NCBI GenBank assembly: GCA_003973505.1
Contig: QNXT01000103.1
Location: 1 to 11,993 of the forward strand
Reading direction: 5' to 3'
Origin: Bacteroidota bacterium
Lineage (GTDB): Bacteria; Bacteroidota; Bacteroidia; Bacteroidales; UBA1556
Length of the DNA stretch: 11,993 nucleotides
Position numbers and translations under genes: made by a program. The notes beneath the pieces were generated by a model that was not told the origin of the DNA, searched no databases, and was given only the letters and a program-made list of their open reading frames with translations. This document shows, one piece after another, positions 1 through 5,773 of this stretch. How positions within the stretch are numbered: position 1 is the first letter of the stretch; every line of letters starts with the position of its first letter.

Positions 1-923
1 GTTTCTTTGGGCACCGTAATCCAGTCGCGTAATCGATTCAAATTGGGAGTATAAATATTGGTTAAAACCGAATAAACATGCCAACAATCGGCCTTCTCAT
101 TTTTAGGTTCGCTATCAATGATAATACGCACTGCCCATAAATCGAACACCTTTTCGAAAGGGATGTCTTGCTTCTGCATTTTGGTCCAAATGGAATTCTT
201 CGATTTCGTACGACTCTTGATAACGTACTTCATTCCATGATCATCGAGCTCTTTTTTAATAGGCTGTGTAAATTCGGCTATAAGCTTTTTTCGAGCCTCA
301 GCACCTTCATCTAGTTTTTTCTGTATGCTTTTGTAAACATCAGGATAGCGATATTCCATCACACGGTCTTCCAATTCCGATTTTAGTTGATAAAAGCCCA
401 AACGATGCAGCGTTGGAATATATACAAACTCAATTAAATCAAAAACTTGATCTCGAATACTTGACTCCTTAAGGTCTTGGAAATTCCTCGTTCTAATAAC
501 TTGAATACCGATATCCAAAAGTACGGCCCGCATATCTTGCGCCACCGAAAGAATCAATGATCGAGCCTCTTCAGCATCACCCTTCAGATTGCCAAACTTC
601 AACTTGCGAATATTATAAAAGGCCTCCACAATATTTACTATATGCTCGGGATAATACGGCCTTAAGTGTTCAATATCAGAGGTAGTCTTTATACTTTGCG
701 ATAATACCGCCGAGATTAAAGTGGAAGAATAAGTTTTCAGCTCATCCACTAATAAATCTAAAAGCCCTATTAAACAAACTTCCTTCGGACGCTTTGGACA
801 AACCCGATTTGGGCCATCAGATTCAGCAAATAAATCCAATGCTGCATTGAAAAGCTCTAGACTCTTTGAGTCCGACTCATGCTCTCTAATATAATCTTTA
901 TGTCGTTGAAATCGATCTTTCAT
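1..923 (-). CDS. relA: RelA/SpoT-family (p)ppGpp synthetase, N-terminal 307 codons (hydrolase domain degenerate)
   Basis: Open reading frame from ATG at 923 running off the window at position 1, so the C-terminal part (rest of synthetase, TGS, ACT) is missing. Residues about 45-165 align by eye with the RelA/SpoT HD hydrolase domain, and residues about 230-307 with the start of the synthetase domain: SRTKSKNSIWTKMQKQ (237-252), FDLWAVRIIID (260-270) and RLRDWITVPK (297-306). The family transfers pyrophosphate from ATP to GDP/GTP to make the stringent alarmone. The HD dipeptide expected in the segment LISAVLSQS (69-77) reads SQ, and the later LADRxHN-like motif reads DIGIQVIR (137-144), so hydrolysis is probably lost. 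The motif at 297-300 (RLRD) is basic like the RXKD of bifunctional enzymes, not the acidic EXDD of monofunctional RelA. Bacteroidota commonly carry two long Rel proteins, and this would be the synthetase-only one. Family assignment is sure; the symbol is inferred from the dead HD site. Confidence 0.9.
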   Translation of the reverse strand, partial: MKDRFQRHKDYIREHESDSKSLELFNAALDLFAESDGPNRVCPKRPKEVCLIGLLDLLVDELKTYSSTLISAVLSQSIKTTSDIEHLRPYYPEHIVNIVEAFYNIRKLKFGNLKGDAEEARSLILSVAQDMRAVLLDIGIQVIRTRNFQDLKESSIRDQVFDLIEFVYIPTLHRLGFYQLKSELEDRVMEYRYPDVYKSIQKKLDEGAEARKKLIAEFTQPIKKELDDHGMKYVIKSRTKSKNSIWTKMQKQDIPFEKVFDLWAVRIIIDSEPKNEKADCWHVYSVLTNIYTPNLNRLRDWITVPKE

Positions 924-939
924 TCTTTTCTATCTTAAT

Positions 940-994
940 AACTCATTAACTCGTAACTTCCCAACTCGTAACTCGTAACTCGTAACTCGTAACT
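940..994. repeat. AACTCGT heptamer tandem repeat
   Basis: Four perfect head-to-tail copies of AACTCGT occupy 963-990, followed by AACT. Upstream are degenerate copies AACTCAT (940-946), AACTCGT (948-954) and AACTTCCC (955-962). The array lies in the spacer between the divergent relA-like gene and the outer-membrane protein gene, probably within the 5' leader of the relA-like transcript. Short heptamer arrays of this kind are widespread in Bacteroidota intergenic regions. Read on the minus strand they give spurious peptides rich in SYEL, which should not be taken as a gene. Confidence 0.85.
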
Positions 995-1032
995 TAAATA
1001 ACTCCCCAACACACATCTCCCTATTTCGACTG

Positions 1033-1040
1033 TAAAGATA
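1033..1040 (-). promoter_or_regulatory. candidate -7 box of the relA-like gene
   Basis: On the minus strand 1040 to 1033 reads TATCTTTA, one base from the Bacteroidota -7 consensus TAnnTTTG. A TTG lies upstream at 1068-1066, but with a 25-nt gap, longer than the usual 17-23. If used, the transcript would carry a leader of about 100 nt containing the heptamer repeats. Weak candidate. Confidence 0.3.
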
Positions 1041-1137
1041 AGGTCATTTTTCGAAGAAGCTATTTCAATTCCATGAAAGTTCCATTCTTTTGAAGACAAA
1101 ATCGAGATGTTTATTTGAACAAGCAGCAATAAAAACA

Positions 1138-1155
1138 TATTCTCAAGCGAGAATA
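1138..1155. promoter_or_regulatory. 7-4-7 inverted repeat at the -33 position of the OMP gene promoter
   Basis: Perfect dyad TATTCTC-AAGC-GAGAATA. It ends 5 bp before the -7 box at 1161 and occupies the place where a -33 TTG would be expected but is absent. Its position suggests a regulator-binding site, an activator replacing the -33 contact or a repressor. Its identity is unknown. Confidence 0.45.
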
Positions 1156-1160
1156 ATCCT

Positions 1161-1168
1161 TAATTTTG
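1161..1168 (+). promoter_or_regulatory. -7 box TAATTTTG of the OMP gene
   Basis: TAATTTTG matches the Bacteroidota TAnnTTTG -7 element exactly and is followed by CA. The ATG at 1174 lies 5 bases after the box, so the transcript would be almost leaderless. This excludes the in-frame upstream ATG at 1090 as the translation start. Confidence 0.6.
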
Positions 1169-1173
1169 CATAC

Positions 1174-2259
1174 ATGAAGATTTTATCAAAGAGTTATTTT
1201 TTAGGTTTGATGGGTTTATTTATAAGCCTCAATGTTTATGCACAGGATAAAAGTTTAATTTTAGGTGGAAGTGTAAGTGATTCAAAGAAATACACTATGG
1301 CCTATCTGGCCCCTTTGGAACGTGGAATGGCTGATGCTTCAGCTAATGGATTAATTAATTTCACGAATTCGGATAAGCAAGTACGTTTTAATTTTGGAAT
1401 AAATTTCTCATCGGCAATTACACCTTCATCACAGCGTAGTTTTGATATTAATGATTTGGGCTTAGAAGAATTTAATGCTTCCGACCCTAATAAAACCATT
1501 GCACAAAGTATTAGTGGAAGTGATGAAACCATCGATATTGAAACGAAAACGACTTATTATAAACCTCATGTGGGAATCCCTATTTATGAGGAAGTTCCTT
1601 TAGCTAAATTTGAATCCCCTGCTGGGATTGGCGTTCCATTGATGCCTCTTCCCGTTTTATCATTTGGTATTTATACATTTGGGACACATCTAAACTTTAA
1701 TCTTTTACCAAACCTTCATACAACAAAAGAGGTTGACTATGTTTCCTATGGAGTATCCTTACAGCATAATTTGGAGGCTTCCGTGCCAGCAATGAAAGAG
1801 TGGACGGTGAAATTTGCTGTATCAGCAGCCTATCAATATACAAACCTTAAGTATCATTTAGATATTCAGCCTGATGAAACTAAAATTGGACTGGAACTAA
1901 CTGCTGATAATGGTCCTTACGACAATCAGTTAATGGATGTGGATATTACCTCAATCCCTTTGCAGTTAATTGCCTATCGTGATTTTTCATCCTTAACTCT
2001 TTATGGAAGTGTTGGTTATAATATTACCACATCGGCTGTGGCTCTTAAGGGAAATTATCCGATGTATATTGCCGATCCTGCTCATGTCTTAAAAGTTGGA
2101 GTGGAAGATATTGTTGATCCATATAGTTATAACCGCTCTTATAATCACTTTCGATTCGATTTGGGCTTAAACTACCAAATTGGTTTTATGAAATTCAAAG
2201 CAAGCTATACCCTTTCCGAATATCAAGTTTTTCATATTGGCTTAGGTGTTAGTATCTAA
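1174..2259 (+). CDS. probable outer-membrane beta-barrel-like protein (DUF6588-like)
   Basis: 361 residues from the ATG at 1174. The frame is open back to 1090, but the signal peptide starts at 1174: a Lys pair, a hydrophobic stretch (residues about 7-20) and VYA before QD, with cleavage near residue 23. The mature chain is rich in alternating hydrophobic, aromatic and Gly residues typical of beta strands. It contains a Pro-rich GIGVPLMPLPVLSFGIY segment, and its last strand ends in FHIGLGVSI. The pattern (YLAPLERGMADASANG near the start, the PLP motif in the middle, then strands with YGSVGYN) recalls the Bacteroidota family DUF6588, which has no established function. I judge this by eye only. 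It is convergent with the anti-sigma gene, 20 bp away, so it is not in that operon. Localisation to the outer membrane is inferred. Confidence 0.7.
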   Translation: MKILSKSYFLGLMGLFISLNVYAQDKSLILGGSVSDSKKYTMAYLAPLERGMADASANGLINFTNSDKQVRFNFGINFSSAITPSSQRSFDINDLGLEEFNASDPNKTIAQSISGSDETIDIETKTTYYKPHVGIPIYEEVPLAKFESPAGIGVPLMPLPVLSFGIYTFGTHLNFNLLPNLHTTKEVDYVSYGVSLQHNLEASVPAMKEWTVKFAVSAAYQYTNLKYHLDIQPDETKIGLELTADNGPYDNQLMDVDITSIPLQLIAYRDFSSLTLYGSVGYNITTSAVALKGNYPMYIADPAHVLKVGVEDIVDPYSYNRSYNHFRFDLGLNYQIGFMKFKASYTLSEYQVFHIGLGVSI

Positions 2260-2263
2260 GGTT

Positions 2264-2286
2264 AGAATGCTTGGGAATGCTATTCT
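2264..2286 (+). terminator. weak hairpin at the convergent gene ends
   Basis: AGAATGC (2264-2270) pairs with GC-ATTCT (2279-2286, one bulged T) around an 8-nt loop, followed by TTTAGGTTT on the plus strand. It lies in the 20-bp gap between the two convergent stop codons and overlaps the stop of the minus-strand gene. A plausible terminator for the OMP gene, but weak. Confidence 0.3.
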
Positions 2287-3575
2287 TTAGGTTTATCCCT
2301 TCGACTACTTGGGAGTGAAATATCAGCTTCGGTCATTCTATTAAACCCCTCAACAGCATAATCGGCTACAGCCATCAGCTGTTCCTTGATATTAGACCTT
2401 TCTCGATCTTTACCTTTCTTTTCTTCCTTGCCAAAGGCTTTACTTAATTTCGCTATTATTTTACCCGCAATACCATTCACTTCATAAGTGCGCTCTTGAT
2501 TTACCTCAGCAATTTTTTCTTCTTCTTCAACTACAGGTTTTAGTATTTCTATAGGGAAGTTCTGTTCCTCTATTACTGGTAAATTCGTGTTCGAAATTGC
2601 AACTCCTTCACAAGTTTTAGGCGCAACTCTTGCAATAACAATATTTTCACGAACTTGTGGTTTTGGATTTTTCGCTATCGACTTTTTCCTTATTGCTGTT
2701 GTGGTTTTTTTAGTCGATTTTGGCTTATGCTGAACTTCCTCAGTAATAGTATAATGCTCTTGTTCTTTTGGATTCTCAATATTTATGTCCTCTTGGTAAA
2801 TACTTGTATCAGTTGTGGAAATGCTATCTTGATTTTTCACATCGCTCCAAGGCTTGTTAGGAATAATAAAATAGAAAAACAAGAAGATAGCTACAGAAGC
2901 CGCTGCTGTATTAACCCAGGCATAAGGCAGAGCAAACCCAATTTTTCTGCGTTTTAAAGAAGCCTTATCTTCGTAAACAATATATGTATCAGATTGTAGT
3001 TTTAGTTTCTCAAAAGCTTGTATTTCTTTCGCTAACTGCGGATTTTCTTGAATAAATAATTCCAAATTCTCTATCTGCAATGCATTTAAGTCACCTTCAT
3101 TTCGTGCAATAACGAAATCCAAATAATTATCTTTATTTACCGTTTCATTGGATTGTGTAGCAAGGTGATAAAGAGATAGTTTCTCTCCTACTACATGGTT
3201 TTCTGAAGGTTGTAACTTTAAGTGAGCATACTGATTATATATTGCTTTTTTTGTTGGGCGATCGTGAAGATAATTTTTCAAATTTTCTTCCTCCAACGCA
3301 CTCAAATCGCCTTCAATGGATGCAATACAAAAGTTTTCAAAATTATCATCATTTACCAATGAAGAGTCAAGAATAGATTTCTTCAAACAATCACGGCACT
3401 CAAATACCGCATCCACTTCACTCAAAATCATTTCATCAAGACCCTCGAGCTCCGCTTTTATTGTTGGGTTATTCTCTAAAAACAACAAAAGCTCCGCCTC
3501 TCGTTCTACAGAGAGCGTACCATCGAGGTAGTCTATCATAAACTCCTCGTAATTGCTTTTGTTAATTTTATTCAT
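2280..3575 (-). CDS. membrane anti-sigma factor with a triplicated N-terminal module
   Basis: 431 residues, encoded 58 bp downstream of the ECF sigma gene on the same strand, which is the usual sigma/anti-sigma arrangement. One membrane segment (residues about 217-238, AAASVAIFLFFYFIIP) separates a cytoplasmic N-terminus from a Lys/Glu-rich C-terminal region of about 190 residues. The cytoplasmic part is three homologous units of about 65-70 residues starting near 8, 77 and 149. Each opens with (N/D)(Y/F)xxF, then E/DGxL, an acidic helix and an NP or RP turn, and ends with a VxxxxxxLK-type tail (VFECRDCLKK, VVGEKLSLYH, IVYEDKASLK). Unit 1 carries a CxxC (C60, C63) that the others lack. Such modules are typical of Bacteroidota anti-sigma proteins that hold the sigma factor at the inner membrane. 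The C-terminal periplasmic half has no recognised domain, so the signal it senses cannot be read. Function is inferred from context and architecture. Confidence 0.75.
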   Translation of the reverse strand: MNKINKSNYEEFMIDYLDGTLSVEREAELLLFLENNPTIKAELEGLDEMILSEVDAVFECRDCLKKSILDSSLVNDDNFENFCIASIEGDLSALEEENLKNYLHDRPTKKAIYNQYAHLKLQPSENHVVGEKLSLYHLATQSNETVNKDNYLDFVIARNEGDLNALQIENLELFIQENPQLAKEIQAFEKLKLQSDTYIVYEDKASLKRRKIGFALPYAWVNTAAASVAIFLFFYFIIPNKPWSDVKNQDSISTTDTSIYQEDINIENPKEQEHYTITEEVQHKPKSTKKTTTAIRKKSIAKNPKPQVRENIVIARVAPKTCEGVAISNTNLPVIEEQNFPIEILKPVVEEEEKIAEVNQERTYEVNGIAGKIIAKLSKAFGKEEKKGKDRERSNIKEQLMAVADYAVEGFNRMTEADISLPSSRRDKPKE

Positions 3576-3633
3576 TGTTCTTACTCTTCTTTATTTATTG
3601 TTTCTTTTATTCCAAAACATTTGCTTTTAATCA

Positions 3634-4119
3634 TCAAACTACCGTCTCCATCGAACCAATATATTTTTTCATAGCCACTCGGGCTCTATAAATATATACT
3701 TTCACTTGCGACTCATTTAGCTCCACAATTTCTCCAATCTCCTTATAACTATAGCCCTCATAATCACGAAGCAGAAGCACTGCCTTCTGTTTTTCGGGCA
3801 ATGTGTCCAATGCTTCATGAAGCACTTCTTGCAAATCGGAATAACCAACCTCATAAGAATGTTGCTTTTGCATCTCCAATTCACTTCCGTGAAATTTCTT
3901 ATCACGACGAATGAAATCAATCATAGTATGGTAAGCAGCTGTAAACAAATAGGATTTAGCTTTTTTACCATCCACACCCTCATGCTTCTCCCACATTTTT
4001 GCAAAAGCATCTTGCACCACATCCTGCGCAGCATCTTCATCTTTTATATTTTTCAATATAAAACGATAAACTGCATCTGCATAATCATCCACACATTGGT
4101 TATAATCCTTAACTGTCAT
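3634..4119 (-). CDS. ECF-type RNA polymerase sigma-70 factor
   Basis: 161 residues, a typical ECF length. Region 2 spans about residues 10-75, with VYRFILKNIKDEDAAQDVVQ and the core-binding DAFAKMWE. Region 4 spans about 100-155, with LPEKQKAVLLLRDYEGYSY followed by the helix-turn-helix KEIGEIVELNESQVKVYIYR. There is no region 1.1 or 3. It directs core RNA polymerase to a small regulon and is presumably held inactive by the product of the next gene. The region upstream contains a canonical ECF promoter, so the pair is probably autoregulated. Family assignment is certain; the regulon is unknown. Confidence 0.93.
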   Translation of the reverse strand: MTVKDYNQCVDDYADAVYRFILKNIKDEDAAQDVVQDAFAKMWEKHEGVDGKKAKSYLFTAAYHTMIDFIRRDKKFHGSELEMQKQHSYEVGYSDLQEVLHEALDTLPEKQKAVLLLRDYEGYSYKEIGEIVELNESQVKVYIYRARVAMKKYIGSMETVV

Positions 4120-4158
4120 CCCTATATTCTCTGTGCATTTTGGGCATTTGTATTCTTT

Positions 4159-4184
4159 GACGAGCTCGATGGCAAAAAGTTACA
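4159..4184 (-). promoter_or_regulatory. ECF-type promoter of the sigma/anti-sigma operon
   Basis: On the minus strand TGTAAC (4184-4179) is followed after exactly 16 nt by CGTC (4162-4159). The AAC-containing -35 and CGTC -10 with 16-nt spacing are the classical ECF promoter form, close to the B. subtilis sigma-X and sigma-M consensus. The expected start near 4150 gives a leader of about 30 nt. The simplest reading is autoregulation by the encoded sigma factor. Confidence 0.6.
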
Positions 4185-4226
4185 TTTAGGTAACTCGGCC
4201 TCGTCAGAATTTACCTTTAGGGTAAA
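4179..4226. promoter_or_regulatory. two related dyads overlapping and upstream of the ECF promoter
   Basis: Dyad 1 is GTTAC-ATTTAG-GTAAC at 4179-4194 and contains the -35 TGTAAC. Dyad 2 is TTTACC-TTTAG-GGTAAA at 4210-4226. They share a TTAC/TTTAG/GTAA pattern, and their centres are about 31-32 bp apart, close to three helical turns. They may be operator sites for a dimeric regulator. Alternatively, dyad 1 may only be the -35 plus a chance half. Confidence 0.4.
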
Positions 4227-4288
4227 ATTTCTCTGTATGATGGGTAGTTTTATTTTATATCACTTCAAGCATTCGCATCAAATATTCA

Positions 4289-5512
4289 TTATTTGCGAAA
4301 TAGCAAACAGCTATCACCATAACTCAAAAAACGAAAATCATTTTTCAGTGCATATTCATAAACGCGAGTCCATTGCGATCCGTAAAAGGCTGATACCAAT
4401 AATAATAATGTGCTCTTTGGCTGATGAAAATTGGTTATTAATACATCTACTAACTTAAATTGATAGGAAGGCGCAATGATAATTTGAGTTTCTCCTTGAA
4501 GTATGTCGAGCTTTTTCCGATCCATATAGTCGAGTATATTTTTCAAGGACTGCTTGGGACTAATATTTTTCAAACCCGTCGTATTATAGGGTTCCCATTG
4601 ATTTATCTTAAAAGGAGCATCAACTTGATTTTCAAGCTTTACACCATACCAATACAAACTCTCTAATGTCCGCGTACTTGTGGTTCCCACAACAATCAAG
4701 GATTGAAAATCATGCCGATATAAACTTTCAATGGTTTCTCTTTTTATTAGCACCTGTTCGCTATGCATTTCGTGTTCACCCATAGTTTCGCCGCTTACCG
4801 GTTTAAAAGTACCGGCTCCCACGTGCAAACTCACAAAATCGGTCTGTATATTTTTTGCATTTAGGCTATCCATTACCTTATCTGTAAAATGTAGCCCTGC
4901 GGTGGGTGCTGCTACCGAACCTTGATGTTTGGCATAAATAGTTTGATAGCGTTCCACATCATCGTCTTGGGTTTCACGATGCATATAGGGAGGCAAAGGG
5001 ATGGAACCACTTGCCATAAGAATATCCGAAAATGTTAAGTGCTTTGGAGTCCATGAAAAATGTACCAAATGTGCATTACCCTGAGGTTCCCCTTTTTTAG
5101 CATATAACAAAAGCTCTTCGCCATGATAGTTTAATGCTAAAGTGAGCGCATCCTTTTTCCATTTTTTTGCATTTCCAATAAAACACTTCCAGGTGCATTG
5201 CTCCTGAACTTGAAAAGCATTTTGCACTTCAGCGGTGGGTAAAACGGGCTCTAAAATAAAGATTTCAATTTTTGCACCCGTCGATTTTTTAAATCGTAAG
5301 CGCGCTCTAATAACTTTTGTATCATTAAATACAATCAAGCTGTCTGCAGGAAGATAATCTGCAATATTCTGAAAAATAGTTTCTTGAACAGTATCTTGTT
5401 TGGCAATAAGCAACTTGCTTTGGTCACGTTTGGCAACAGGAAATTGTGCAATTCTATCTTCAGGTAGGTCGTAATTATACTCCTCAATGCTTATATCTTT
5501 TGGACTTTTCAT
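4289..5512 (-). CDS. queA: S-adenosylmethionine:tRNA ribosyltransferase-isomerase (queuosine synthesis)
   Basis: 407 residues from the ATG at 5512. QueA transfers and isomerises the ribosyl part of SAM onto preQ1 at tRNA position 34, making epoxyqueuosine in the cytoplasm. Family motifs appear in order: YDLPEDRIAQFP (14-25), LIVFNDTKVIRARL (59-72), GSIPLPPYMHR (169-179), RYQTIYAKHQGSVAAPTAGL (188-207), LHVGAGTFKPV (229-239), MHSEQ (249-253), VVGTTSTRTLES (274-285) and LITNFHQPKSTLLLLVSAFY (358-377). It is about 50 residues longer than E. coli QueA. I chose the second ATG because the -7 box (5527-5520) lies between the two, so the upstream ATG at 5533 would not be transcribed. It lies downstream of the B12 operon on the same strand across a 261-bp gap, and upstream of the ECF sigma gene. 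Confidence 0.95.
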   Translation of the reverse strand: MKSPKDISIEEYNYDLPEDRIAQFPVAKRDQSKLLIAKQDTVQETIFQNIADYLPADSLIVFNDTKVIRARLRFKKSTGAKIEIFILEPVLPTAEVQNAFQVQEQCTWKCFIGNAKKWKKDALTLALNYHGEELLLYAKKGEPQGNAHLVHFSWTPKHLTFSDILMASGSIPLPPYMHRETQDDDVERYQTIYAKHQGSVAAPTAGLHFTDKVMDSLNAKNIQTDFVSLHVGAGTFKPVSGETMGEHEMHSEQVLIKRETIESLYRHDFQSLIVVGTTSTRTLESLYWYGVKLENQVDAPFKINQWEPYNTTGLKNISPKQSLKNILDYMDRKKLDILQGETQIIIAPSYQFKLVDVLITNFHQPKSTLLLLVSAFYGSQWTRVYEYALKNDFRFLSYGDSCLLFRK

Positions 5513-5519
5513 AGGTTGG

Positions 5520-5527
5520 CAAAGATA
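5520..5527 (-). promoter_or_regulatory. -7 box TATCTTTG of queA
   Basis: TATCTTTG on the minus strand fits TAnnTTTG and lies 8 bases before the ATG at 5512, giving a nearly leaderless message. No TTG is found at the usual -33 distance. It decides the start codon against the ATG at 5533. Confidence 0.5.
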
Positions 5528-5558
5528 ATACAATAAACCCTCTTTGAGCTGAATTACC

Positions 5559-5768
5559 GAATTCGATATAAAGCTGCCGCATACTTTTTATTTGGAGCTA
5601 ATAAATTACTTTTCTCAAAACTCAACGGCATAAAATATCCACAAATTACACGAACTTACACAAAAATCGTGTTAATTCGTGTAATTCGTGGACTACTAAT
5701 AACTAGCATATTATGAGTATTTGGTACGTGGATTAAGCAAAGAATAGCTTTGCCCTAGAATTCGATAT
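5559..5768. repeat. 11-bp direct repeats GAATTCGATAT bracketing the queA upstream spacer
   Basis: GAATTCGATAT occurs at 5559-5569 and again at 5758-5768, bracketing about 190 bp that contain the palindromic element at 5638-5692. This could be the footprint of a small inserted element or a chance match in AT-rich DNA. I could not find convincing terminal inverted repeats inside the boundaries. The spacer has no gene. Confidence 0.4.
5638..5692. repeat. palindromic repeat element (REP-like hairpin)
   Basis: Imperfect inverted repeat with 24-bp arms (5638-5661 and 5669-5692), 21 of 24 positions paired, around a 7-nt AAAAATC loop. The core word is ATTCGTGTAATTCGTGG. Words of this kind recur in intergenic DNA of many Bacteroidota and other environmental genomes, so it is probably one copy of a dispersed family. 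It could fold in RNA or DNA and would block read-through between the B12 operon and queA. There is no U-tract on the minus side, so it is not a classical intrinsic terminator. Confidence 0.75.
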
Positions 5769-5773
5769 TCTTT
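5739..5773 (-). terminator. candidate hairpin after the second surface-protein gene
   Basis: AAAGAATA (5739-5746) pairs with TATTCTTT (5766-5773), an 8-bp stem with a 19-nt loop immediately after the stop codon. The stem is AT-rich and no U-run follows on the minus strand, so termination is only a possibility. Confidence 0.3.

Noticed and set aside
940..994. CRISPR-like array
   Set aside because: The units are 7 bp with no spacers. It is a simple tandem repeat.
935..1138. 67-codon minus-strand reading frame ending in SYEL-type repeats
   Set aside because: Its C-terminus is only the translation of the AACTCGT heptamer array. No promoter or family resemblance, a well-known kind of spurious peptide.
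1090..1173. Upstream in-frame ATG extending the OMP gene by 28 residues
   Set aside because: The extension lies before the -7 box at 1161 and would hide the signal peptide that begins at 1174.
3817..4458. 213-codon plus-strand frame opposite the sigma and queA genes
   Set aside because: It runs antisense to two genes with clear family motifs. The composition is random-looking (Cys, His, Ile, Phe rich) with no recognisable domain.
5513..5533. Earlier ATG for queA
   Set aside because: The -7 box at 5520-5527 lies inside it. The conserved protein starts fit the ATG at 5512.
5559..5768. Complete MITE with terminal inverted repeats
   Set aside because: Direct repeats are present, but the internal ends (AAAGCTGCC and GGGCAAAGCT on the other strand) do not align at the borders, so I report only the direct repeats and the palindrome.
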